From Aspergillus flavus (taxonomy: Eukaryota > Ascomycota > Eurotiomycetes > Eurotiales > Aspergillaceae): DNA of 64,000 nt. Both the position numbers and the translations under genes were made by a program. The DNA lies in assembly GCF_009017415.1 (NCBI RefSeq), contig NC_092406.1:930001-994000 (forward strand). Reading direction: 5' to 3'. The notes under the pieces were generated by a model. The model worked only from the letters and a program-made list of their open reading frames with translations. It ran no database searches and was not told the DNA's origin. Position 1 is the stretch's first letter. Each line of letters opens with the position of its first letter. Positions 11,513-22,430 of the stretch are shown here, one piece after another.

Positions 11513-12268
11513 ATGTCATTCTCAAAGTGCTGCATCCAAGGCTTCTCATGGCAAGGCACACCGACGGGGCGCACCGATAAACTATCCAACAACGATGTCT
11601 ACATCACGGGCGACAAAGCCGACGTGGCGATCCTGTTCATCGCCGACCTCTTTGGCTGGACATTCCCCAACGTCCGCCTCATTGCAGACCACTATGCCCG
11701 CGAAGTCGGCGCAACAGTCTTCGTGCCCGACTTCTTCGGCGGGGAGGTTCTATATTTCGATCTCGTTGCCGCAGAGAAATTCGATCAGATCGATCTGCCC
11801 GGGTTCATTGGGCGCAATGGTCGGGATCAGCGCGAGTCGGAGATTTTCGACTGTGCACGCGCTCTGAAGCAGGAACTGGGGTATAAGAAAGTCGGGGCTG
11901 TAGGATACTGCTACGGCGGATGGGCATCATTTCGCCTCGGCGCAAAGGAACATGCATCTGCGCCGTTGGTGGATTGTATCGCCGTCGGTCATCCGTCTCT
12001 GCTCACGAAGAAGGACATCGATGAAGTGGCTGTTCCCGTGCAAATGCTGGCGCCGGAGATTGATCAGGCGTATCCGTTGGAGCTGAAGTTGCATACCTTT
12101 GAGACGCTGCAGCGGTTGAATGTGCCGTTTGATTATCAGCATTTCCCCGGCGTCGTGCATGCGTGCTTTGTGCGTGGCGATGAGAATAAGCCAGGTGAGC
12201 GGGCGGCGATGGAGAGAGGGAAGAATGCGGTTGTTGGGTGGCTCCGACAGTTTTTGAAAGACACCTGA
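11513..12268 (+). CDS. Dienelactone hydrolase family protein
   Basis: Single-exon 251-residue alpha/beta hydrolase of the DLH family. The nucleophile elbow GYCYGG (near residue 131) carries the family's cysteine in place of serine. An acidic position lies in LAPEIDQAYP (near 183), and the catalytic histidine is in FPGVVHACFVRG (near 218). The N-terminus (KCCIQGFSWQGTPTGR) and the FVPDFFGGE strand match the fungal branch. The reference reaction is opening of dienelactone to maleylacetate; many fungal members act on other lactones or esters. Divergent from the Zn2Cys6 gene and close to a CMD-family pseudogene, it supports a ring-cleavage or lactone pathway. Length and frame are normal. Confidence 0.9.
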   Translation: MSFSKCCIQGFSWQGTPTGRTDKLSNNDVYITGDKADVAILFIADLFGWTFPNVRLIADHYAREVGATVFVPDFFGGEVLYFDLVAAEKFDQIDLPGFIGRNGRDQRESEIFDCARALKQELGYKKVGAVGYCYGGWASFRLGAKEHASAPLVDCIAVGHPSLLTKKDIDEVAVPVQMLAPEIDQAYPLELKLHTFETLQRLNVPFDYQHFPGVVHACFVRGDENKPGERAAMERGKNAVVGWLRQFLKDT

Positions 12269-14086
12269 GAGCACTCTCTAGGCTACAATACTTTGCAATG
12301 ATGGGCGTGGATTGATTTGGTTTACCATATGCTGTATTGAAGCCAGTTGGTAGTAACCCGAAGACAACAGAACTACTCGTTGGATCAGTTCGTTATGACC
12401 GGGAATAACATTAGCCTGGATGCATAATGTCATATTGGTTCTGATAGTTGAAGTAGGGGAAGCCAATCCGCCCTGTTAAGGGATGGAGTTTTGGAATCGT
12501 ATAGTAATCGAGATGGTGAATTGGAGGACGACTGATTCGACTATCGAATAGAGAAAGCTATGCGTCAGGTGACCGTTTAAGGTTGCTGATCAGCTGACAT
12601 GTAATATCATAGATACTACTACTAGCTAGTCTCGTGGTTGCATAGACCTGTGGTCCTTATACCGGTATGAAGTGAAGATTACTGGACAGCGGGAAGCCAA
12701 GCACTCTCATTCCCTTCTGCATCCTCAAGGCTTGGCTACTCTTAGTCTCGTCAATCTCAACCAATCAGTGGACCCTTAGGGTAATTCCTTCAGTTCTACG
12801 GAGTAAATATGTATTACTTCAGAATCGTCGTCTCTTCTAGGAAGATTGACGATAATCTACCATACATCTCCTCTCAATAGCCAGTGAGATACGACTTCAA
12901 ATTAGAATAGCTTGCTCACAACTGTAGTATGAATCTAATCTAATATACAGCTACCTGCCTAGATAGCCAGCTAATCTATATTCAGTATTTCGGCCCGGTC
13001 GGCCACTCGATAGAAAGTCACAGAGCTTTATTATCCATGACTTCCCCCCGTTAGGGTATACTCCGGGGTTACCCGAGGTTATACTATACAGTCGGCAACG
13101 CCCGACCCTATATATCAGCCAATCTCGGTTCCATGGGTAGACTTGGTCGGTGCGTTGAAGCTAACGCCGCGGAATGCTCCCGGTTTCAGTGGCGCTCGGT
13201 CCGCCGACCCGCTTGAATCTTGATCCGCTCGAGATGCTGTCCATATCCTTCGGCCGGGCATGGTTTCTGCTCGGTCAATCTACTGTGTATACCGTGGAAG
13301 AGTTGATCCTCAAACTGATCTACTTGTTCTTGCCGTGAAGAAACTCAGAGTGCTTACACAAATCATGCATGCCAAGTTGGTTATGGCTATTGTACAATAT
13401 ATTTTAATATATGATAGATGAAGTCTCGGGAAACGAACTATTTCAATTTCAATTTCGAAATCTAATTGGCGGTAAATTCCATGCCCATTGCCGACACGAG
13501 AGTCAGAAAAGATACTCCGTACACACGCGACTCCATCGGCCCCCTAGCGAGAATCGTCGAAGTCTATGCAGGCGCCACTCCCTCTAGGCCAATCACTACC
13601 TGACACTAGCAGGCAAGATGGATCCGCTACTAGTAGGATCGGCATCTTTGACTGAGTGGCTGTTTCCTAAATCAGCCACCCGCGCTCGAAGCCCTAAATC
13701 CTACATGACTGTTATCCATATGCAATCGAACACGATACCCTTGGACAGGGTTATCATTATGTAATGTAGCTTTTGAACTAAACTAGTACATAGGAAATTA
13801 TCCAATGAGAGGTGGCAATGTCGGTAGAAAGGTTTTTAGCTACATTGGTAGCTTTCGGCCAGAGATTTTAGTCTGTGGCCTTCCTGGACTTCAGTTCGGA
13901 TAGGCGATGGATTTTGGCGTTAATGATTGTTGCCGATCAATGTCATCGCGTGGCCGCAAAGGGGGCCCGAGTGGCAGGCTGCGAATCTGCCCTGGGGTTT
14001 CGAAACAATTCGGTAGTTTCGTCGTCGAAATGATACTATCATTTTGAAGTCAGATAGGTACGGGTCGTACCCCCTGAATCGATGTG
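12269..14086. other. 1.8-kb gene-free region
   Basis: No long or domain-bearing open frame on either strand. Composition is mixed, with AT-rich stretches and a GC-richer block around 13,100-13,280. A possible LTR-type remnant is listed separately. Two copies of the 9-mer TACTCCGTA or its complement occur here (12,797 and 13,513). Confidence 0.5.
12556..12970. repeat. Possible degenerate solo LTR
   Basis: Non-coding segment with the general look of a fungal Gypsy-type LTR: an early TCAGGTGACC and a TCAGCTGACATG, a CT-rich mid part, then CTCACAACTGTAGTATGAATC followed by an AT-rich end. No target-site duplication, partner LTR or internal pol sequence was found. This is a weak call based on memory of similar repeats. 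Confidence 0.25.
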
Positions 14087-15563
14087 CTAAACCGCATGAG
14101 ATGATAGACCAACACTGGGGGGCGACTCCACATCGCGTCGCTCTTCTGTCACCTGCCACTGGACCTCTTTGACAATATGCGATTGACTGTGGGTGCTGGC
14201 GACAGTGCTTTCAGCGAGTGCAATGTCATCCTGAAGGCGGGTGAGACCCAGCTTGCGACGGCTGCGCGGGCCAGTCCCTGAACCATAGTAACCCGTGTAG
14301 CGTCGGCCGGATTTGCTGGCTTCGCCAATCCAGGCGGGGGAATAGGTTCGAAGAAACTGTCGGAGGAATGGCAGACAGGGACAGATCACAATCAGGTTCG
14401 CTTCAACATATCTGTAGAAGAGGGGAGGTTCTGTGAGCTCTGTGCGCCGTTCTGGAAGGAAGGGAATCGTACATCCAAAGTTGTGCCTCTGCGATTACCC
14501 ATGTAATGTCCGTGGCCGTAAGGGTAGGAATCAACGTGACGAGTCGCAAGATGCTCGTAATGAACGTACTGGAAAATACTTGTCAGATATCCCTGAAAGT
14601 CATGATCAGCAGACCGGATAACGAAAGACTCACCCACAACCAACGAGGAACATGCAGAGAAGTCCAAACTTTTGAATTCGCGGCATCTGTAGGCCTAACA
14701 CCAGCGGGACAGGAACCAAAACCAAAGCGAAGTCCGACACGATATTGGTGACCGCGGTTGCAATGTACAAGCCACCACGATCAATACAAGAACCCCGTGT
14801 GATGGAGCTGTCCCAATTCCGCTGGATGGGGTTGCATGCAAAGATCAAGGCAAGCATAATCGCTACGCTATATCCACAAATGATAGCTGAAATAGTGTGA
14901 AGCGTCCACGTATAACCGGGTTGTTTGTTGATGATCCGGTGATAGAGGATAACAAGGCCGACTTTAGCGAATGCGAGGGCAGGCACGTAAATCACGGCGG
15001 CGGCCAGGATGGTCTTTGCGGATGGGACCTATTAGTAAAACGCAGATAGGAGGTATGGCATCTTCAAGATACCTTTTGGTACACATCGAACATCTCTTGA
15101 GTCACATTCCACAAATGGACTCCAGCTCCACCATATACACAGCTCACTTGTGAGATCAGGTCAATTAAAGGTCACGAATATTAAGGACAGGAAAAGAAGA
15201 TCACATACGCAAGCATGCGATTTGTGTTGCCAGGGAAAGAACCTTTTCAACAAACCCTCCCTGTTAGCAAACCGGAACGATCGTGTCATCTCGATATGTC
15301 CTACCCAGGCTATGATGATTGATACTAGGTGAACTTAGCAACTCTACTCGTTTCGTTTATTTCAAAGGATTGAAGATTGATATACCATCGTCCCATCCAA
15401 ACTTGTGCAACAGACATGCCCGAGTAAATATCCGCATGGCCAAGAACAGGGTGCTGAGAAAGAGCCCAATGCCAAAAATGATCATTTCCTTTTTAAAATT
15501 CTTGGGATGCGAATAGTCGAAATCAGGCGTCACCCCCGCGGGGGGAGGAATGACCCCAACCAT
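14087..15563 (-). CDS. Rhodopsin-like integral membrane protein (fungal seven-TM family)
   Basis: Fungal plasma-membrane protein of the rhodopsin-domain family often annotated as 'integral membrane protein'. Translation from the ATG at 15563 gives a proline-rich start, helix 1 (MIIFGIGLFLSTLFLAMRIF) and the FGWDD motif. After two introns it continues with LSLATQIACLL, GAGVHLWNVTQ, then helices around AKVGLVILYHRI, SAIICGYSVAIMLALIFACNPIQRNWD and LYIATAVTNIVSDFALVLVP. The end reads AEAQLWIYVEANLIVICPCLPFLRQF plus a polar tail. Donors such as GTATGT and GTGAGT are clear, but the acceptor that restores the frame after FGWDD (near 15,255) is not certain. Function is unknown; members are common beside secondary-metabolism genes. 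Confidence 0.78.
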
Positions 15564-16730
15564 GCTTCCCAAAGTGCATACAAGGGGAGCGAAATGGACG
15601 AAGAGCGTAAAAAGTTGAAAGGTCCAGAAGATAAGCTTCTGGCTGCTCTCATGATTGATATACGCGTTCCTACGCTTTTCTAGACGGCGGGTGGCGAGCC
15701 TAGCGAGACATCTGAGTTTGGATCTATCAATGCAGGTCATGCTAGTTGGGACTTGGCTGCTTCCATGGCGAAGCTGCAGGATTCCGGGCTCGGAGTACTG
15801 AGGGAAATAATTTCCGTCCTACGCCTATTTTTATCCATGCTCTCATTTTTATTTGAATTTTTGGTTTTTTGGTTTTATTTTTTATTTTTCTGGGTATAAT
15901 GAACTTAATCACTACTAATTAGCTATCTGAATTGTGTGATAATTATGTTGTTGTCGTTCAGTAAAGTAGATTAGAGTAATTTAAAGTAAAAGGTATATAT
16001 AAAAATGTAATACTACTTCTTATGCAAAGGCTATATGAAAAATAAATAGCGTATGTCCTAGAAAAGACAGAGAATATTAATAATGCGTCGAGAAATAATT
16101 CATTCAAGTCTACTCTGTACCTACTCCGTACTACTCCTACTATATCATAACATTCAGGGCATTGGACGGAACTGAACCACCCCCGTGCACCCTCCCAAGC
16201 CACGTAATGGCGGCATTGTGACAGGAATGGGGCCAAAAGCCGCGACCCACGGGTTATCCCTGGTTCGGTAAGGCATTAGAAACTAGACGAGATCGTGGGA
16301 AACCGTTCCCTTGGCCGGTGTTAACCCAAATGGGAGATATTTCATGCATATCAGATCGGGGGTCAATGTTTTTCCCCTTGTGACGTTTATATCTGGGTGG
16401 TCTTAATTCGCCCTGGTTCATCCTGCTAAAACACGGCGAAATTGATCATTCATACCTGCAGACTGCAGCATTCCCCCGTATTAGTAATCTAACTAGGTCG
16501 TTAAATGGTGGGGCCGCCAGATTCCGGCATCATTTCGCTAGAGAAGGCTGGGGCCATGCTAACCCCATGCCATTGTGCCTCCTGCATTAGCGGCATTAGC
16601 TAGCTAAACAGGAGATTTGTCCGAGTCGGGAATGTTCACTAGTAAGCGAGCGAGCCTTAAGTATCTCTTCAACTCTCGTCAGTTATCTTCATCCCTGCCA
16701 AAACATTACCAGGCAAGATCACCACTCCCA
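15564..16730. promoter_or_regulatory. Divergent intergenic region
   Basis: About 1.2 kb between divergent genes. The left part (15,830-16,110) is strongly AT-rich, with T/A runs. One TACTCCGTA copy lies at 16,122. No gene was recognised. An ATG at 16,617 is in frame with the flavoenzyme but would bury its signal peptide. Confidence 0.45.
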
Positions 16731-18632
16731 ATGCCATCATTAAGCACCCTCAAACTGGGGGCTTTCCTCGGCCTTGCTGCCATTGCCCCCTCGATTGAGG
16801 CAGCTGACAGCTCATCTTGCCGTTGTTTCCCCGGGGATGATTGCTGGCCGTCAGTTTCGACCTGGGATGCTTTCAACCAGTCTGTCGATGGACGTCTTGT
16901 GGCCACTGTACCCCTCGCAACGCCGTGCCACACTCCCAACTACGATCAAACGAAATGTGAAGCTTTGAAAGAGGACTGGCTGTTGCCAGAGGACCAGTAA
17001 GTTCTTGGATTGAGATTCCTCCCCCACGAAGAAATATCAGAGAATATTAACAACTCCAGCTATCAATCCTCTTCGTCTCTGATGGCTCCATGGTTCACAA
17101 ATGGCACATGCGACCCATACCACCCTGTTTCTCAGCCATGCACTCTTGGTAATTTCGTCCGATATGCGGTGAATGTCTCCACGCCTGCCCATGTGGCCAA
17201 GACATTGCAATTTGCCAATGAGCACAATATCCGTTTTGTTATTCGTAACACCGGCCATGAGTAAGACCCCCCTGAACTTGCCAGAAACTTCATTCAATCC
17301 GGTTATAACTAACGTACTCTAGCTACAACGGAAAATCCACCGGTGCAGGTGCTCTTTCGGTCTGGACACACCACCTTAAAGGTATCGAATTCAAGGATTG
17401 GAAGGACGAACATTACACAGGAAAGGCTGTGAAACTCGGAGCAGGTGTCCAGGGTTTTGAGGCCTATGAGGCAGCCAACGCGCAGGGGCTTCGCGTGGTA
17501 GGTGGAGAGTGCCCTTCCGTCGGTATTGCTGGCGGATATAGCCAGGGAGGTGGTCACTCTTTCCTGTCGTCGATGTATGGACTGGGTGCGGACCAGGTCC
17601 TCGAGTGGGAGGTGATCGATGGTACTGGTACGCTCCTCGTCGCGAACCGTCAAAACAACACTGATCTCTACTGGGCACTGTCTGGTGGCGGCGGTGGGAC
17701 CTATGGTGTTGTCTGGTCTATGACCTCTAAGGCTTATCCCGATAGTCAGGTATCTGGTTTGAACCTGACGTTCACCACCACTGGCATTTCTGACGACACG
17801 TTCTACAAAGCCGTGGAGCTCTACAATGCTCGTTTGCCTTCTTTCGTGGATCAGGGTATCATGAGTCTGAACTTCATGACCAACGTCTCCTTCTCTCTCT
17901 CACCGATGACTGCACCTGGTATGCCCCTGGAGAAGCTCGAGAGCCTTATTAAGCCATTCCTCAATGAACTGAAGGCCCTTGGCATCAAGTATCAATATCA
18001 CGCGGAGAGTTTCCCCGCTTACCTTGACCAATTCAATGCCCAGGCGCCACTCGTTGAAATTGCAGTGGCCCAGTATGGCAGCTGGCTCCTCCCCCGGTCT
18101 GTCGTCGAGAACAACAGCACTAACCGTGAACTGATCCAGTCCTATCGGACTATCCTCTCTACGGGTGCTAACTTCACCAATGTGGGTCTTAAGGTGTCAA
18201 AGGAAGTCGCTGGCGACGTCGACAACGCCGTGAACCCAGCATGGCGCAATGCAATTTCCCACATGCTTCTGTATACCGGCTGGGAGTTTGACCAGCGAGA
18301 GAAGATGGTTGAGGCGCAAAAATTGATGACCGAGGTCTTGGTCCCTGCCTTCAGCAAATTAGCCCCGGAGTCTGGCGCTTACTTGAACGAGGTATGACTA
18401 CAATTTCATTTTCGATCGTTGATTCCTGCACAGCCTTGACACATGCTCACCACTGTATCTATAGGCCGACTTCCACCAGCCTGACTTCAAGACTGCCTTC
18501 TTTGGCAACAACTACGACAAGCTCCGCGCAATCAAGGCCAAATACGATCCCAACGATCTCTTCTATGCGCTGACAGCTGTTGGCTCTGATGAGTGGACCG
18601 TCTCGGAAAGTGGAAGAATGTGCCGTGTTTAA
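16731..18632 (+). CDS. Secreted BBE-like FAD-linked oxidoreductase
   Basis: Berberine-bridge-enzyme-like flavoprotein in four exons with introns 16997-17059, 17261-17322 and 18392-18464. The start at 16731 gives a clear signal peptide (KLGAFLGLAAIAPSIEA). The FAD domain has RNTGHDYNGKSTGAG, where the histidine is the expected covalent FAD site. GECPSVGIAGGYSQGGGH supplies the cysteine for a second covalent link. The C-terminal BBE segment KYDPNDLFYALTAVGSDEW is complete. Several N-glycosylation sequons fit secretion. Such enzymes oxidise sugars, alcohols or alkaloid-like metabolites, passing electrons to oxygen. The minus-strand open frames over it are shadows. Divergent from the rhodopsin-like gene. 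Confidence 0.92.
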
Positions 18633-19458
18633 ACCCGGACGCGGAATGCATTCCAAGATTGCCTATGCTGGTGAATAGGTAAAAGGCTGGCACAAACTCT
18701 TGGAACTCTTATAAAGCGGACCTGAGAAACGGATTGGCTCCCACTATTCATCTTGCCTTTGGACCATTCAGAATCTAAGGAGCGGGAAAGCCAGTGAGAT
18801 AGAAGATCACTCACTCTGGATTCTATTTGTTTATGCATCATGTACTACATAGAGTTTGACGCCGCTTGAAGCCGAGAGGGCCGGTTCAACCTCGTACTTC
18901 ACTAATACAGCCCGTTCCAACCCCCATTTTGATAATGCTGTACATATTTTGGAAGGAACTCGGGGAGTACTTAATCAAGAGAGTTTTGCTCAAAATTAAT
19001 ACTATCCTTCGATTTGTGATTATACCATCTTGAAAGGCTTCATGCCCGTGAGGCTCTTTTGCCTTGCGAATTTTTTTCATTATTCTTGCTATTGCTACTC
19101 TTCTTCTGAGAAACTCTTGACTAACCCGAAGGCCATACTTTATACTCGGCTCTTGGTCAAGTATCCGTCTAGCCTGGTAAAGGAGTCGTCTGATCTGATA
19201 GTCATATCTTGAATTATGAATTTCTGCCGAACACAGACGGATACTCAAGCATAGCAGGCTTGCTCTCTCTGGCGCTATTAAAAGACCGCATGCCATCACC
19301 CCCCAGCCGTAAATTAGATGTGTATATCTTTGCGCCATAAATGCCCTAGGGATATTTATTCGTCTCAGACAGTTTGCAGAACTTCATCAAGTGGGTGCAA
19401 AGGTTATACTTTGAGTGAAGCTTAGAGGACAGCGAGAAGCCAAGTACTTGCACTTTCT
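18633..19458. other. Intergenic region
   Basis: 3' flank of the flavoenzyme gene and downstream end of the MFS pseudogene. The open frame at 18,886-19,338 (minus) has no domain-like features and was not accepted as a gene. Confidence 0.4.
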
Positions 19459-20407
19459 TCAAATACAAGCGTTGATCTGGGAGCCGAGTACATAGCCAAG
19501 GCCAAGAGAGATGTAGTTTAGAGCACCAATGCCAGGGCTCTCGCCGTATTCTTCTGTCCAGACTTTGGGTCATGTGGAGAGAAGGATGTACAATACCCCA
19601 AAGACTGCAGCCATGTAAATGGCAACCACCATAACGATATATTCTGTAACAAAGAATTGTAAGGGGCGAAAAGATGTCAATCGTAACCGTGTCGCCAGAG
19701 ACTCGCTAGTATTACTACCTGACGTTTCTTCGCAGGATACGTGGTGTTGTCTCTGTTTGAGCAAGACTGGTGTATATGTCTCGCGTATGAAGACACAGCC
19801 GACGACTCCGACAACACTTGCGGCCATGCTCGTGGAATAAAACATCCATCGCCATGTTGTACGCTCAGTAATCCAACCACCGGTAAGGGGCCCGATGACG
19901 GGACCCAAGAGTGGCGCAAGGCTATATTTACCGACCGCCTGTCCGCGCTCTCCTGGAGCCCAGAGATCGCTTTCCCAGATTAGTCGGTGACCATAAGATG
20001 GCTTGCAATTGGAAGTACCTGATCACACCAGCGCCCACGGCCAATGGTGCACTTCCACCGACTCCTGCCAGAAATTTAAAAGCAATCAATTCTGCCTTGT
20101 TTCTTGCCAGTCCTCAACCTAGAGTCCTGGGCAAATAGAACACGTTCGATGCTAGCAGAACCGGCGACCGTCCAATAGTTTCAGATAAGAGACCGGGAAG
20201 TAGTGGCCCAATGGCGTATGCGAGCATAAAGATTGTGAATGTGAGCTGAGGGACTACGACATTTCCGATGCCAAGATCCGCTGCCATGTTCGTGAGTGCT
20301 GGTGCAACCATCGTTGATGAGAGTGGTGGGATGAGCGTGAGACAAGATACAAATACCGTGATAACCCACTTCTAGGGCCTGGGCCAGGTCAGGGGCTTTG
20401 TTGGATC
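19459..20407 (-). pseudogene. MFS drug:H+ antiporter (DHA1) pseudogene, N-terminal half
   Basis: Minus-strand remains of a polyamine/drug-type MFS transporter. The order is DPTKPLTWPRP, stop (20372-20374), KWVITVFVSCLTLIPPLSST, VAPALTNMAADLGI, GPLLPGLLSETIGRSPVLL, stop (20114-20116), then GLARNKAELIAFKFLAGVGG. An intact-looking intron (GTACTT donor, GACTAATC branch) follows. SDLWAPGERGQAVGKYSLA and LLGPVIGPLTGGWITERTTWRWMF come next, then FGVLYILLST, stop (19570-19572), and PKVWTEEYGESPGIGALNY. Another stop ends it near 19,461. The first helix bundle and central loop are recognisable, while the second six helices are absent. At least four in-frame stops mean it cannot make a full transporter. 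Confidence 0.82.
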
Positions 20408-21424
20408 TGACTGTAGTGATATATCCTGTTTACCATGTCTCTTCTTAGTGTGTCTCTCTGGTCAACAAAAGAAACGATTCAAATCCAAGCACTGCTTACA
20501 GTTGGGGAATGATTCTAGGCATATGATTGATTTTCTGTATCTTCAATATTCCCTGGCCATCCCACCGAAACCAGGTTTTTGTTCTGGCTAGGATTTCGCT
20601 GTATTGGCACATGTTGATTTTGTTCATGTTGTTGTGCAGAAGCCATAGAAAAGAATAGTTAGATAGCACTGCATTCAAGCGAGGTACGAGCAATCGGAGT
20701 CTGTATCGCCTCGACTCATCTGTTCTAAACCTCTGGATGGAGTATGACAACTTTTATTCTAGATTCTTTCATCGTATTTGCCTGATCAAGAAAGGTGTTG
20801 GAGGTGAAAACAAAGAGATATTGGAGAAGGAAACCAGGACAGTTGGAGTCGGAGCGGGCGTGTTTTGGGTTTTGTTGTGATGGAAGATCTGCTACGTAGG
20901 GTTGGTGGTTGTCCACTAGGTAAGAACAAGTAGGAGAACAAATGAGGAAACCTATAAAAGTCACAAACACTGGGACTAAATAAGAAAACCGATTGTCATT
21001 CTTCTTTCTAACGAAAAGCAAGCCCTCTAAGCCAGGGGTCCTCCCCGATTCCGTAGGAATTCAGCATTGGAATTTTGACTATTGGGTCAGGCAACCACTT
21101 CGTCAGGCCGGATGGATAATGCACAGAGGACCAGGGAGTATGTACGAAGTTCCAGGTTATGTATGCATCGCCAGTGGGGTATACTCTACAACCCCGGGCC
21201 GATTCATTATCGGACCTGGGACAGGTGTACGAGGTATCGGGATTCGAAGGAGGATTGGGCCTAGAGAAGCCAACCAGCTTATCATCAGGCTTAGATGAGC
21301 GTGGTGCAGCAAGCGCACAGATCGACATACTTGACTAGGCCTTCAGTCAGGGCTTACGTGTTACCACCGACTCATTCGGTCACGGGATTGACTGCCAGGC
21401 TTGCTTCACGTACATTCTTGCTGT
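20408..21424. other. Intergenic region with unexplained open frames
   Basis: About 1 kb. Overlapping frames near 20,990-21,330 on both strands are open for about 100 codons but show no recognised motif. They may be decayed sequence. Confidence 0.35.
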
Positions 21425-21870
21425 GTAAAGTACTTGCCAAGATCTGCGTTGACCTCAACAGGGATCACATTGAATTAGCAGATGACACAATGATCCTGAC
21501 AGCATACTATGGCAATATTGAGATTGAGATTCTACACCTCTTTCTATGGAATGGATAGGATCCCAACGCAGCATGGGGTTGCTATAATTGTGAACCAGGC
21601 ATGAAGGCATTAATTGGCGAGAACCCATATCTGGAGACACTTCACCTGATGCTCAAGCATAGATGGTACAAGCAGGGACGCACAACACATATGGAGGCAG
21701 CTGGGCTTAGCAATGTGGATGTACTTCAGTGACTAGTAGAGAATCTCTCCTGTGCTGGACCAACGCCGATATTATTGAGGGCGATTATTGGGAGCTATAT
21801 GGCTAGAATCATACAGATACAGTAGTAGTCCTTGGTAGATACTAGGATGTCATTATGCCTTACTCATCGG
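21425..21870 (+). pseudogene. Ankyrin-repeat protein fragment (pseudogene)
   Basis: One plus-strand frame gives VDLNRDHIELADDTMILTA, YYGNIEIEILHLFLWNG, then a TAG, then DPNAAWG. It continues as ETLHLMLKHRW and HMEAAGLSNVDVLQ, followed by a stop and LVEN. In a neighbouring frame SWTNADIIEGDYWELY continues to about 21,870 through further stops. The helix-turn-helix spacing and the (A)YYGNIE..HLFL.NG pattern are those of ankyrin repeats. Multiple stops and a frame change show it is dead. The ends are approximate and the parent gene's other domains were not found. Confidence 0.55.
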
Positions 21871-22430
21871 AGAGAGATATGCCGATGACTACTAACCTGA
21901 CAACGCAGATCATTCACACCCCCGTGCACGATCAACCACCAGTGAGGGAATTATGTATACGCGGCCTCTACCCTCAGGCTATGTCCAAAGCTCCAGCTTA
22001 TCCATATCTAGTTAAAGCAAACCCATCGTTTCAGGACGCTTACGAGGCCTATATTGATTAAGCTATCGGCACGGGTCTTGCTTGATAAATGCCGCGACCT
22101 TATTGGCGTTGTCTCGCCCCTTTCTGAGACAAGCCTTATTAGCATTATTCAGGATTAATTGAATCGACATCTCGCCAGGTGCTGATGCCATGATCTGGAC
22201 TCGTATACATCAGAATCGCTATCTAGAGCATGACGAGGTAGTATACTTGACCATTTAAGGATGCTGATACTTCCAAGTGCATCTCAAAATTAGTCCACCA
22301 GGTACACGCGTACAACAAATACTACTGATTGTGAAAAGCTATAAAAGCATGACAGTCCCGCAACTTCATTGTGAAAAATGTGTGTCTTCCGCTTCTTGTA
22401 TCAGAATATATTCATCTTTGGTTGATAACC
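21871..22430. other. Intergenic region upstream of lactonase-like gene
   Basis: No recognised gene. Short open frames (for example 21,855-22,061) could be the decayed continuation of the ankyrin fragment. The right end should hold the promoter of the gene at 22,431. Confidence 0.35.

Noticed and set aside
1..12268. Secondary-metabolite cluster with a core synthase
   Set aside because: No PKS, NRPS, terpene synthase or prenyltransferase sequence was seen in this region or elsewhere in the window.
13020..13110. Partly symmetrical sequence around GGTATACTCCGGGG and GTTACCCGAGG
   Set aside because: Imperfect arms and no coding or duplication evidence; not enough to call a MITE.
18886..19338. 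Minus-strand open frame of 150 codons
   Set aside because: Basic, low-complexity translation with no recognisable domain, lying in a 3' flank beside a pseudogene.
20990..21330. Overlapping frames of about 100 codons on both strands
   Set aside because: No motif on either strand; likely chance open frames in GC-balanced DNA.
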